Notes: generated by a model from the letters alone, not told the origin. Numbered from the stretch's first letter, positions 1-9,580 are shown. The stretch: 64,000 nt of DNA from Drosophila pseudoobscura (GCF_009870125.1 NC_046683.1:18795001-18859000); one strand, 5' to 3'. Numbers and translations: made by a program.

Positions 1-757
1 CTCGACATCCCCTCCAATCCATCCCCTACTCACGTATAGAAATATATCGTGGAAATGTTACATATAGTGAGATCTAACATGAGTGCGGATACCAAATTTG
101 GTTACCTTTGCGGGGGCGGAATGGGGTGTGGCGAAATTTGGACACGAAACGGTCAAGGTCCGATATCACAGGAGTGTGGATACCAAATTTGGTTGCTCTG
201 GCTCTTATAGGTTCTGAGATCCTTGAACTCATATTTTGCAATTAGCAAAACCGACCATGAAACCTGTGTGTTAGAGAGAGACAGAGCGAGAAAGAATGAA
301 ATTGTTTTCTTGATTCTGGCTATAATAATTATACGATCTGGTTGAAATTTTACATATAGTCATATAGTTTTACATATAGTCATCTTCTACGATTCTGCGT
401 TCTTAGTTTTATCGTATCTTTAAAAATGTGGATGCCACAGATTTTCGTCCTTTGTGGGGGCGGAAGTGGGCGGGGCGAAGATTTGAGAAATTTTTGGTGC
501 AGTGACATATCACAGAAGTCTGGATCCAAAACATCGTTGCTCTGGCTCTTATAGTCTTTGAGCAATAGGCGCTGAAGGGGACGGACGGACGGACGGACAG
601 ACAGACAGGGCTCAATCGACTCGGCTATTTATGCTGATCAAGAATATATATACTTTATGGGATCGGAAACGATTCTTTCTGGACGTTACACACTGCCATT
701 TTCACCACAAATCTAATATACTTACCCCAATACTCATTTTGAGTATCGGGTATAATT
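1..757 (-). mobile_element. DINE-1/INE-1-like repeat, copy 1
   Basis: The end at 741-757 reads GAGTATCGGGTATAATT. Inward come the stretch ATTTATGCTGATCAAGAATA near 628 and a GACGGACGGACAGACAGAC microsatellite core at about 579-607. This is the standard anatomy of Drosophila INE-1/DINE-1 (Helentron-derived, non-coding) elements, here in reverse orientation. Internal blocks such as CGTCCTTTGTGGGGGCGGAA recur in the other DINE-1 copies at 34171-34957 and 57935-59056. It abuts the Harbinger-type element directly. Confidence 0.8.
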
Positions 758-1162
758 AGCATCACCATCGGATCTCTGAAAACGAAAGAAGCATACAAAC
801 ACACATTTTTGTCGAATCATATTGTGTGTGTATCTGTGTTTGGCTCATGATGACGCGTCAGTACCCGAACGCCAGAGCCGAAGTCTCTGGGGTGTTCAAG
901 CTGGTAACCCTTCGTTTGACGCTTCGTTAGTGGTTATGTGTACATATAATATGGCGAATACCCGACGCTCCGCTGACGACCGCTGCCGCAGAGCAGCCAT
1001 TTTCTTTACTTGTGCGTTCTGTTTATGTATGTATGTAGAAATACCTATGTATCCGTTATGCCTGCGTTGACGTCAGTAAATAAGACGATTGCGCATTTTG
1101 AGTATCGGGTATAAAAAGAGCTAGAGGTACAAAATTTCATAAAATTTCCGATAGAGTCGACG

Positions 1163-1560
1163 ATGGAGTTGGAGCATTTCAACTCTATTATAACTCCAGA
1201 GCTTACCGATTTTTATGTGAGTGGTAGTCTATCCTTCTATGAGAGCTAGTTGTTTTTTTTTTATTATTTTATTTTATTAGGTCAACAAAATAAGGAGCTT
1301 ATTGGGGACGAGCTCATCGATGGCATCTAGTTTGAAACATGTGCTGGATGATAAGCTAATTTTCGATTACAACGTGGACGGTACGTCGGGGAAGAGTTCT
1401 TTGAAAAATTTTAAATCATTTTAAATGTCCTGGAATGTAGGTTTAATAAAACTTTACAAATACATAATAATTAATTAATTAACATATCCATATTATTTCA
1501 GCGGCGGTGAACATGAAAATACACAACGAGCCAGCAGATAAAGTAATAAGGAATTCATAA
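1163..1560 (+). pseudogene. DUF4806-like gene 1, copy 1
   Basis: Inferred exons are 1163-1216 (starts MELEHFNSII), 1281-1440 and 1502-1560, with GTGAGT and AG splice signals. Exon 2 encodes DDKLIFDYNVDGTSGKSSL, which resembles the NWxGxxGKxxF core of DUF4806 and parallels the second DUF4806 gene downstream. A TAA at 1422-1424 interrupts the domain just before the AAVNMKIHNEPADK exon, and all four unit copies carry this same stop. Copy 1 also has a 5-bp deletion in the last exon that shifts the frame to an early TAA. Either the stop predates amplification or the product is really a short peptide of about 65 residues. Function of the domain is unknown. Confidence 0.55.
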
Positions 1561-2387
1561 TATTAAGAATAGCTATTTTCAAAAGGGCGCAAGGGATACA
1601 AAATACAAAGTATCCGTAGACAATAATGAATAATAATTTTTAATAAATAAAAATAGTTGGAAAAATAAACAATTGAATGTATTACTTTTTATATCTAAAG
1701 ACACTAAGTTGTTATTGTGGGCTCAATCGAAAACCCGAAACACATAACATAAGCGAAGAGACAAAAAGTGTTCTGCTCAGTGAGAGACCATTTCTGAGTG
1801 GTCTTTTTCGGTTTTGTCAGTGACGAGACAGCAATGGGAAAAAGTGTTGACCGTTTGCGAGCTATGCTTTTAAGGGATGCAAATTGACAGAACATGCACC
1901 AAACAACTACTGTTATGTAGAAGGTTGTATACCTATATTTACTGTATAAATTTGAGAAGATTTTGACAGAACAGTGATAGGACGACGACTGAATAATTTG
2001 AGGAACTTTTATGATGAGCCCATTCCTTCATCCAGCTTAGGAATTTATTTAGTGGAGACAGAACCCTCTCAGACAGAAGAAATATTTGCGTTAAGTCAAA
2101 TTGAATATAAGGCTATAGTGATGCCATATTTAGGCGAGCTAATAGTGATGGCATTGCTACATTACGTACAAAATTAAATTGCTTTGTTTTACTTTTTTAA
2201 AAATGATCTTTGAAACTCTATTAAAATTTCAAAAGGAGGTTTTTAGTCCGTAGGCACGCTAAGCACTCGTGCTATGCATGAATCGGGCATGCCCTTCACA
2301 ACGGTGTGAAAAAAAACAAAAAAATTGAGTTTTAAAGATTCCTTCATAATTTAATTTTTTGTATTCACATTTCATCAGAAAATAAAA
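1561..2387. other. Spacer between the two DUF4806-like genes, copy 1
   Basis: AT-rich spacer of about 0.8 kb inside the Harbinger-type element. It holds open frames of 63 codons (1704-1895, minus) and 67 codons (1974-2177, plus) that are similar in the other copies but show no recognisable domain, so I do not call them genes. I see no RNA gene. Confidence 0.5.
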
Positions 2388-3227
2388 ATGTCTGAAAGTC
2401 CTTCGCGAAAAATTAAACATCTCACTTTCACCACAAGTGGTAAGTCTTCAAATATATATTTACAAATTAAAGTACACCGAAATTATCAAAATTTTACAGT
2501 TCAGAGAACAAACCAAATTGCAATTGTGCTAGTTTGGTGACGGCTGCTGTGGAGCGCATGAAGGCCTCAGTGACGGCTGCTGCGGAGCGCATGGAGGGAA
2601 CAATGACTGCCCTTCTAACTGAAATGCGCACTTTATGGAGTATGATTTCTTTTAACTTGAAATATGAACTATGAACTAAATTGTACATTGGTTTTCAGAT
2701 CAACAAAATACATCGATTCAACAAATGCCTGTGCTGGTTGAAGCAGTCGCAGAGCAGGCTGGTACTTTAAAAAGTCCAGTCAGGCAGCAAGGACGAGGCA
2801 AACAGTCGCAAAATGTTTCCCTGTTTTAACATTCCAGGGACTTCATGAGCTGGACATGCGAATAAACAGCACAAATAGAGAGATATACGTAAATATGTTT
2901 TAAATCACAATTTCATTCCTATTTTAAAAGTGTTCTTTTTACAGATTGATGCAATAAAAACCGTTTTGCTACCGAGCGGCGTCTCAAAAAATTTGAAAAA
3001 TGTTTTGGCCAATGAAGTTGTGTTGGCCTATAACGTGGACGGGGTGCAGGGCAAGACTGCGCTAAAAAATGTTGAAAAATTTTATGGAGTTTTGATTGGT
3101 AGGATTATTTTTTTTTTTTTGTTTTTTTGTATGCCTATTATATTTGTATTTTACAATTTATAGATGCCATAACTTTCGATACAGGGACTGGATCGGCTGA
3201 AGTCCGGCTGAAGTCGGACTTCAAAAT
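2388..3227 (+). pseudogene. DUF4806-domain gene 2, copy 1 (frameshifted)
   Basis: Inferred exons are 2388-2439 (MSESPSRKIKHLTF), 2505-2639, 2699-2888, 2945-3098 and 3164-3227. The second exon gives an alanine-rich helical stretch with two VERMKAS/AERMEGT repeats. The DUF4806 domain runs from FQGLHELDMRINSTNREIY across the 2888/2945 junction into ANEVVLAYNVDGVQGKTAL and ends FYGVLIDAI. In copy 1 a 22-bp segment (about 2788-2810) absent from copies 2 and 3 puts the N-terminal exons in a frame that stops at 2827-2829, ahead of the domain. In copies 2 and 3 the frame is different but also wrong. The domain call is good; an intact protein is not supported. Confidence 0.6.
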
Positions 3228-4014
3228 GTAAGTGCAGCAAATTAATTTTGTATTTTAAAATTACCGCTTTGTTCTTTATATCCAGGGGAAAGCATAAATC
3301 ATCTCTTCAAGATGAAATCCTGGTGGGTTTTATGAAAGACAACCCGGACTTGGCAAAAGGATTTGTGAAGGGCGACCGAGTTGTTGTCGATGCCAAGTGG
3401 GCAGAGCTTTGCGGCGCTCTCAATGCTGTTGGGCCGCCAATCAAGGACGCATTGGGTTGGAAAAAGGTATGTGTTGCACAACAAAAGGTAGCACACTACT
3501 ATATTCAATTCTACAATTTCAGGTTTGGGCAGATTGGAAAACGAACATCCGCAAGAAGATGGCGAAAAACAAATCAGAAACTCGAGCTACAGGTGGAGGG
3601 CCCTTCGCTCAGCAATCGCTTGGGGAATTGGAGGAGGAAGTGGCCAAGCTATGTGGCCTCTACGAAATGGTGGAAGGAGTAGGTGGCCTAGCGTATGGAC
3701 TTCCCCCCCGTACGACCAAGGCGGCCGACACTGGGGTTAAGTGCGTGATGGAAGACCCCATTGAGGAGGAACCCTTAGAGAAGGACGAACCCTCAGAGAA
3801 GGAGGAGCCCATGGCGAAGCGCCGTCGAACTAGACCAGTGCAGACCATGGACCTCAACGATCTCTGCGCTGCTCAGCTGGATGAAATGTCGGCAATTTCC
3901 AAGAAAATTTCGGAACATTTCGAACGAATGGAATCGTTAGAGAAGAAGAAGCTCGAGGTCCAAAAGGCACTTGTAGACAAATTTAGCCAAATTTTGGACA
4001 AATTTGCGAAATAA
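3226..4014 (+). CDS. Myb/SANT-like DNA-binding protein of Harbinger element, copy 1
   Basis: Inferred CDS joins 3226-3227, 3286-3466 and 3523-4014 (224 aa). The start codon is split by the first intron (AT|GTAAGT ... CCAG|G), giving MGKHKSSLQDEILVGF. Residues 1 to about 85 match the Myb/SANT-like (Myb_DNA-bind_5) trihelix: FMKDNPDLAKG, KWAELCGALNAVGPP and GWKK|VWADWKTNIRKK across the second intron. A basic stretch (KRRRTRP) and a C-terminal coiled coil from about residue 170 (SKKISEHFERMESLEKKKL) follow. In Harbinger elements such a protein helps bring the transposase to DNA and the nucleus; here that is inferred. The same exons are intact in copies 1 and 2. In copy 1 an 11-bp duplication at about 3204 also brings the upstream DUF4806 frame into register with this one. 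Confidence 0.7.
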
Positions 4015-4108
4015 TTAGTTTCCTATTAGTTTTTTTGTGAAACTTAGCTTTATTAGTTATAAAGAATATCGAATGACATAAAGAAGAAAAAATGAAAAAT
4101 TTTGCATT

Positions 4109-4279
4109 TTAATAAGGAATGGCCTGAGCTATTTCATCGCGTATAGATGATCCATTATTTTCAGTGTCGTCGAATTCATTTTCAGTGTATAGAGGGTCGT
4201 CAAATCGAACATCCTCCTCGATTAAGACATTACGTCTTCTACAAATATTGTGCAGGGCACAGCATACATTTATAATTTG
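4109..4279 (-). pseudogene. Harbinger transposase C-terminus, copy 1
   Basis: The minus strand reads QIINVCCALHNICRRR and then an acidic tail ending EIAQAIPY and TAA (56 residues). The INxCCxLHNIC motif is the conserved C-terminal signature of PIF/Harbinger (DDE_Tnp_4, HARBI1-like) transposases. No catalytic core is present upstream on the minus strand: after about 140 bp of AT-rich, possibly intronic DNA the element runs straight into its terminal repeat. This is the remnant of an internally deleted transposase gene, convergent with the Myb-like gene, whose stop lies 95 bp away. Confidence 0.8.
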
Positions 4280-4688
4280 TGTGTGTGTAAAGTCAGTGCG
4301 CAGTGAAGTGCATTATATTAGCCATTATATTAAAATTAATATACTATTATAAATATTATTATTAACCTACATAGTTGGATGATGAAGTGTGCCGATGATG
4401 CAGACCCGAAGGTTGGAAAAATTTGAGATATAAGTCGCAAAATGAACTAAGCGCACGTCTTTTATAGGCTGCAGAGTCGCAGTAGCCATTCTGCTGCGTC
4501 GCTGCGACTGCGCATTCGTATTATTTACTAGCGTCAAAAAATACTTCGGCTCTGGCGTTCGGGTACTGATGCGTCATCATGAGCCAAACAACGAGTACAC
4601 ACACAATAAGTTTCGACAAAAATGTGTGTTTGTATGCTTCTTTCGTTTTCAGAGATCTGATGCTGATGCTATTTGAATAATTGAATGT

Positions 4689-5262
4689 ATGGGTGCACAC
4701 GAAGCAAAAAAAAAAAAGGTGGAGACAAAACGGCTCACCCATGAGGATGGCAAGAAGAAGATGGAGGACTTACCACCAAATTCTGGGCATTCTCGTGGAC
4801 GCGGGCGCGGAATAAAAAAGAAGGACAATGCAAACCGTGGCTTGGGTCTGCAGTTGGGGCAATCTTCTAACGAGGCTCGTCCGGATAAACCTGTCCCCCC
4901 AGCGGGGGGAGTCTAAGGATACTGAAGCTCAAGCCATTGAAGGTATTGGTTTTGTTCTTTTTCCACACAGCAACAAATCCTGGCGTTTACCGAAATTACC
5001 CGAAGTTCGCAAATGTTGTGTCAGGATCAAAAGATTGAAGCTAATAAACTCGAGCTCTGTCACTGGAGAGGCCACTGATCGTCCAACTACAAGTGCTGCA
5101 GCACAAAAGGAAAGCCGTTACCCCGAGTGCTCAGCAATGTACAAACAAAATGCAGGCATTTGCTCCTCTGTTTTTGAAGACTTTCTAACAAAAGGTATTT
5201 TGTTAGCTTGTGCCATGCTTACATTGGACGCAAGCATGCTGGACGACAGCATGCTGCCGTAA
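4689..5262 (+). pseudogene. Basic ORF fragment with gypsy-ORF3-like motif, copy 1
   Basis: Just outside the Harbinger right end, an open frame (4689-4916) carries ETKRLTHEDGKKKMEDL, almost identical to the N-terminus of ORF3 of the gypsy element at 29440 (ETKRLNHEDGKKKMEDL). It then diverges into a GRGRGIKKK-type basic region. A second frame continues ESKDTEAQAIE; removing a candidate 28-base intron (GTATTG...CACACAG, about 4942-4969) joins it to ILAFTEITRSSQMLCQDQK and KIEANKLEL, like the C-terminal helix of Myb/MADF-type proteins. That frame then stops, while an overlapping frame runs open to 5262. I read this as a decayed spliced gene. Its identity is unknown. Confidence 0.45.
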
Positions 5263-5928
5263 TTTCAACTTGGCTCCTATTGTTGCTTACAAAAACAGCA
5301 GTACGCTTTTGTGGGGTCAGTTGGCAAATTGCGTATTTTTTGTATGTAAATGTGCAAACATGTACAATACTGAAGTGTGATTGCAACTTATCAGTAATTA
5401 TAAGGTAATAATTACCTTACATTTATACACAAAATTGGACAATATACCAAAATACGAACAACATATATGATTTTTGTCCGATTTATCGATACAAATTAAA
5501 AAATATTACAATCAAATCAGAAACAAAAATGGTTTTGTACTAAATTTTTTTAAGTTAAAATAAGCTAAAAGAAATTTGAAATAAGCTAGATATCTCGCTG
5601 TAAGCAATGCAAATACTTTTCAAGCTATTCGATTTAAAAATAAACAAAATCTAGCTTAAAAAAAGCTAAAATGGCAACAAATAATTAATTAATTAAAACA
5701 GTGAAGAATATCCAAGAGACTGACAACAACATACATACATAAATTCACATATGTAAGTGCATACGTACATACCCTGCAGTACCGGTCATTAATGACTCAG
5801 CTGCTGACACGTCGATGACAGCGTCACTACCCCCGATGACATAGTTGATGACCGGCCATACGCTGAGCTGATGACATTAACATGGAGATGTCCTAGGGCA
5901 TAATCGATGACATTGTCATCGAGCATTG
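5263..5928. other. AT-rich spacer with TGATGAC cluster, copy 1
   Basis: No supportable gene. The left two thirds are AT-rich with runs such as AATTAATTAATTAA. From about 5775 to 5920 the words TGATGAC, GATGACA and GTCATC recur in both orientations (ACCGGTCATTAATGACTCAG, ATCGATGACATTGTCATCGA), giving several short palindromes that lead into the larger array downstream. Confidence 0.6.
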
Positions 5929-6062
5929 CCGAAAAATCATGCATTTAATAAGCGATGATTTTTCGGGAAAAATCATGCACTTAATAAATGATGATTTTTT
6001 GGCTTAAATCATCGCTTATAAAATGCATGATTTTTAGGTAAAAATCATCGCTTATTATGTGC
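5929..6062. repeat. Imperfect palindromic AT-rich array, copy 1
   Basis: Four roughly 30-bp modules built from AAAATCATGCAT, TAATAAGCGATGATTTTT and their reverse complements. The first two modules point one way and the last two the other, so the whole block can fold into a long hairpin. The last module runs into the first ATG of the maelstrom-like frame (CTTATTATGTGCATGG). Confidence 0.8.
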
Positions 6063-6569
6063 ATGGTGGAGAAATGCGATCCGCGGAAAGAAGAAACACG
6101 CGAAATGCAGCGCCACATTGAACGCATAATCTCTGGGGCAAAAAGTGTACTTGATCTCCAGCAGCAGGAGTACAATATTGTTGCCTTTAACTATTTCGCC
6201 AACACTGGGAGTGTGTACGTCCCCGCTGAGTATACCACCTGCCGTTACTCTCTCAAGGAAGGCATCAGTGCGGAGTACAGTTGATCCCTAATTGATCCGG
6301 GGCAACTCATCTTTGGGCAAAGCCACCAGGCCAGGCAACATTCGCTGGATACCCATAAGTTACCCTTGCCCCCGAATGCCTTGGGCACGAAAATGGGGAA
6401 ACTGTATAAAAAATTCATTGATGGAATTCCAGCGGTCTGTGAAGGAGAACCGATCATTGTGTACACCACCACCGATCAAATACCGATGGTAAAGGCCTGC
6501 TTTGCCTATTTGGAGTGCAATCAACGTGACAGCTACTGCATTCCATTATTTGTATATTCGTGTGGTTAG
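6057..6569 (+). pseudogene. mael: maelstrom (MAEL domain) fragment, copy 1
   Basis: The frame encodes FNYFANTGSVYVPAEY, CRYSLKEGI, DPGQLIFGQ, HKLPLPPNALG, KLYKKFIDGIP and MVKACFAYLEC. These follow, in order, the MAEL domain of Drosophila Maelstrom, a nuclear piRNA-pathway protein needed for transposon silencing. Only about 165 residues of the domain are present: the N-terminal HMG box and the C-terminal third are missing. An in-frame TGA (6282-6284) lies between EYS and SLIDPGQ in all three copies. A potential donor at 6566 (G|GTTAGT) and acceptor near 6618 suggest one more exon; copy 1 has a 4-bp insertion there (CTATGTAGG) that breaks it. The identification is strong. Function as protein is unlikely without readthrough. 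Confidence 0.82.
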
Positions 6570-6837
6570 TTATCCTTATACATAAATACATATATTTTCG
6601 AATACTTGTGTTCAACAGGTTCCAATCACAGACGAGTCGCACCTATGTAGGTTCACGAAAAACATGGTGGGCTCTAGATGAGATTTTAGGAGGCATTCCA
6701 CCGCAACTCGCATGAGTACCAGTACAGGCTTAATAAACTGACAAATATGAAGTGCGACACGGTGTCCAAGGCGCGCATGCGCAACGCAAGAAGCGCTTCA
6801 ACGGGATTTTTAAGCAGATGCCTCCAGAAAACTGGTT
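6570..6837 (+). other. Region 3' of the maelstrom fragment, copy 1
   Basis: After a candidate intron (about 6567-6618), copies 2 and 3 keep an open stretch VPITDESHL...WWALDEILGGIPPQLA ending in TGA. I cannot align it with Maelstrom. Copy 1 is frameshifted here. The remainder up to 6837 (containing CAAGGCGCGCATGCGCAACG) shows no recognisable gene. Confidence 0.4.
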
Positions 6838-7190
6838 TCCGAAGGTTGGAAAAATTTGAGAAAAAAGTCGCAAAATGAACTAAGCGCACGTCTTTTATAG
6901 GCTGCAGAGTCGCAGTAGCCATTCTGCTGCGTCGCTGCTACTGCGCATTCGTCTTATTTACCGGCGTCAATGAAGACTTCGGCTCTGGCGTTCGGGTACT
7001 GACGCGTCATCATGACATCATAAGCCAAACGCAGAGAGAACATCTTTGCATGTGTTAGTACACACACAATATGTTTCGACAGAAATATGTGATTGTATGC
7101 TTTTTTCAATTTTCTTTTAACTCTCTCAGGTCTGGTTCTGTTTTGCCTCCAACATGTTTTAGTGTATGGGTGCACATGCATTCTCACGTA
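6838..7190 (+). mobile_element. Second Harbinger right-end fragment, copy 1
   Basis: The block CCGAAGGTTGGAAAAATTTG through GCGTTCGGGTACTGACGCGT repeats the Harbinger right end at about 4407-4620 in the same orientation, with divergence and a different outer tip (CTCTCAGGTCTGGTTCTG). Together with 4407-4670 it brackets the ORF3-like fragment, the palindrome and the maelstrom fragment. Confidence 0.7.
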
Positions 7191-7617
7191 CTTTGCGTGT
7201 GTGTGTTTAGTATTGCTGGCCGCTAGAACTGAAATTTGGTTCTGAGTTTGGTTCTTGTTTTGGGTCTTTTGATGAACTGACCTACCACCACAAAATAAAT
7301 GATGAATAGCCCAGGGGTAGGGGTATGGTACACTACGGCGCGGGAAATGAAATAAAAGCTGTTATTTGTTTGATTAATACCACAAAATATAAAATATTAC
7401 AATAATATAATTGCACATTTATTTCCTTATTTTAAACAGGTTGATTATAAATTATAAAAATTATGTAAACGCCGTCGGTTCTCGACTTTTTTGTTTATTA
7501 TAACTAAAACAATGATTTATCTAAATATACAATATAAGAAAAAATATATATACATATGTATACTAAAATAAATATGCATAAATATATATATTTATTTCTA
7601 TAAATAGAGGATATACC
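7191..7617. other. AT-rich non-coding stretch, copy 1
   Basis: No gene seen. Contains (GT)n, a GTTTAGTATTGCTGGCCGCTAG segment echoing the inverted-repeat tip at 7727, and AT-rich runs (AATATATATACATATGTATA). Confidence 0.5.
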
Positions 7618-7705
7618 AAACACAGAGTACACACACAATATGTTTCGACAAAAATGTGTGATTGTATGCTTCTTTCGTTTTCAGAGATCTGATTGTGATG
7701 CCACT
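7618..7705 (+). mobile_element. Third Harbinger end fragment, copy 1
   Basis: ACACACAATATGTTTCGACA through TTTCGTTTTCAGAGATCTGA repeats about 80 bp of the Harbinger terminal repeat. Confidence 0.7.
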
Positions 7706-7726
7706 TTCTGTGTTCGTGTGTGTGTT

Positions 7727-8030
7727 CTAGTATTGCGGGGGTGTCGATGATACAAACTATGCGTGCGGTTGATTTCATCTAGAAATTTCTACTAACTTCC
7801 ACTCCACAAAAGAAGTCGAGCCAAAAGGGAATTGAAAGATGATGCGTTGCGACGGTCTAATGCAAAACGGTACACATATGTAGATGTATGCGTGTGCAGT
7901 TGCGGGCTTTAGCTACATATACGTGTGAGTACATTACAGCTATGTTTTGGACACAAGCAATAACAACAAAGCTATGCGCGTAAGAGTAGTTACTTAGGCG
8001 GTGCAATACAATCATGTGCATATGAATAGG
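7727..8030 (+). repeat. Long inverted repeat, left arm, copy 1
   Basis: Reverse complement of this segment matches 9775-10080 over roughly 300 bp with moderate divergence. Shared words include CACCGCCTAAGTAACTA, TTACGCGCATAGCT, ATCTTTCAATTCCCTTTTG and CATAGTTTGTA. Outer tips are similar (CCCCCGCAATACTAG versus CCCCCGCTATTCTTG). It looks like a terminal inverted repeat of a foldback-style DNA element. I could not identify the family. Confidence 0.65.
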
Positions 8031-8600
8031 GCAGTTGTAATATACCAGACCCCCTGAACGGCTGAACGATAAAAACTTTATGATTGCGCAGGTTCTTGCG
8101 CAGCTTTCGGTTCTCGTCCAGCGTCTGCTGTTGCTTCCCACTCACCGACTGCACGCAGGCCCATGACCTTTCCACTCTTGGAAAGTGATCAGTAGCAGCT
8201 GGAGTGGGAGGCACTGCAAGAAAGATTGGTGTTAGGCGTTGGGTGGAAGCCTGTGGGGTCGGTTTTTTCGGCCTATCACCATTGAATCTCCGCTCTGAGA
8301 ATCAAGCCAGCCGATCTCGTCTAGCCGCTTGAGGAATATTTTGTTCCGCTTGAGATCTATCTGGGGGGCCTCGCCGTGTGCCTCAGGCAGTTCGTCCAGC
8401 ACACGGTGGTAGCTATGGGCTCAGTGCTGGCATTGGACCACTCCAAGGTCCTTGCTTTTATCGTCGAGGAGGAAATCGTTTTATTGCGTAAGGGCATCGG
8501 ACAGATTCCCGACATTCCCTGCGTGTTTCCTTTGGAGCCTCTTGGCTTTGCTGAGCCTGGGCGTCTCCGAATTTGGCATAGACTTTTCGTTCAAGACGAA
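7990..8600 (-). pseudogene. Unidentified minus-strand gene fragments, copy 1
   Basis: Coding-like stretches on the minus strand in different frames: MPNSETPRLSKAKRLQRKHA, then VLDELPEAHGEAPQIDLKRN with KIFLKRLDEIGWLDSQSG, then an open frame from 8286 to 7990 with PTPAATDHFPRVERSWACVQ and a coiled-coil-like QQTLDENRKLRKNLRNH. The frame ends inside the left inverted-repeat arm. Base composition and residue patterns look like a real gene broken by frameshifts or introns. I do not recognise it. The plus-strand 98-codon frame at 8376-8672 is probably its shadow. Confidence 0.4.
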
Positions 8601-9355
8601 TCCTCACCGGTGACACCGTCAACCCAATATATGTATGTAATTATATGGGACTGCTCCTCCGGTACGGCGTAGGTCCACATGCCAGACCACGAACAGAACG
8701 AACGCTGAGGAATGAAAATTCTTATTGGAGCGAGATAACGACCCAACGAAAACATGTCGGGAGGTTTAATAAAGAAATTGACTAATTTTTTATTTTTAGC
8801 AAGCAAAAATTATGGGTGCTTTCGCCTTCTCTATCGCTCTTTCAATCTGTCATCCAACAAACGTCGACATTAAAAAATCGATCGCAATACACGTTGCTTA
8901 AGAAGCGCATTAAACAATTACATACATACATATATCACAAAAAACTAAATTTCTGTCGTTTAAAAGAAAATCATTTGGAACCACGGTTCATTATTTCTTT
9001 TTTGCACAAGCAGCAGAAACGGTGCTCGCTTCGTCTACTTTTCGTTCTGCTTGCGTTTATTTCTTGCGTTCCTCTTTGCGGTCTTCTTCCCGCTTGAAAC
9101 GTTTCTAAAGCGGCTGCCGATATGAATGCGAGAAACAACGGCAATTGGCAGTGGACTGTGCCACTAACCATACAGTATACAAAATTGCAATGCAATTTTT
9201 GCCGTTAATGGCAACCTCCCTTCCCTCTGACCGGGAGCTCTCAGCGGCTGCTTAAATATTAAGTCAAAAACGTAATAGACTTACTCCTGCGCGACTAAGT
9301 CGCATTTTGTTTTTGCAAAGCATTCACAAAAAGTACTTTTTTGAAATATTAGTTA
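8601..9355. other. Non-coding or unrecognised, copy 1
   Basis: Contains a degenerate minus-strand basic stretch around 9050-9100 (EEDRKEER-like) but no intact gene, and near-identical sequence in copies 2 and 3. This is the stretch that receives the gypsy insertion in copy 2, at the site corresponding to about 8925-8935. Confidence 0.4.
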
Positions 9356-9580
9356 CAGTCAGCACAACATTTATTCGGACACTCGTCTATGTCAACTTTC
9401 TTTATAAATAACTTGAAAAGTATTTAAGTTTGACAAAAAATTTTTATTTCATTTTGAACATGGGATATTACTAATACTAATTATAAATCTAAAAACAAAA
9501 AAAAACCTTCTTTGGCGAATCAAAAAAAATTAAAAGTATTAAAAAGGCCACTTTTTTACGCACAATTATTCGGACACATT
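9356..9580 (+). mobile_element. Tc1-like element, 5' remnant, copy 1
   Basis: CAGTCAGCACAACATTTATT starts a segment that matches the 5' end of the longer Tc1-like element in copy 2 (from 32758). It ends at TTATTCGGACACATT and then joins the minus-strand gene fragment. The junction is explained by a deletion at a shared CATT. No transposase sequence remains. Confidence 0.75.

Larger units (their letters stand above)
758..4670 (+). mobile_element. PIF/Harbinger-type transposon, copy 1 (degenerate)
   Basis: Bases 758 to about 890 are nearly the reverse complement of about 4540-4670. Both arms contain GATCTCTGAAAACGAAAGAA, TGGCTCATGATGACGC and AGTACCCGAACGCCAGAGCC when read outward-in. Immediately outside both ends lies the trinucleotide ATT (755-757 and 4671-4673), a candidate 3-bp target duplication as expected for PIF/Harbinger. 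Inside are a Myb/SANT-like gene and the C-terminus of a Harbinger transposase, the two-gene set typical of the superfamily, plus two DUF4806-like reading frames. Most of the transposase is missing, so the element is not autonomous. The assignment rests on the transposase tail and the Myb protein. Confidence 0.75.

Noticed and set aside
579..607. GGAC/GACA microsatellite as an independent repeat
   Set aside because: It is the usual core of the DINE-1 elements and is found in each of the longer ones.
5929..6062. CRISPR-like array
   Set aside because: Modules are contiguous and alternate in orientation without unique spacers, and the genome is eukaryotic.
8376..8672. 98-codon plus-strand frame, also at 22179 and 50235
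   Set aside because: The opposite strand reads as better protein sequence in the same interval; the plus frame has no domain and probably mirrors it.
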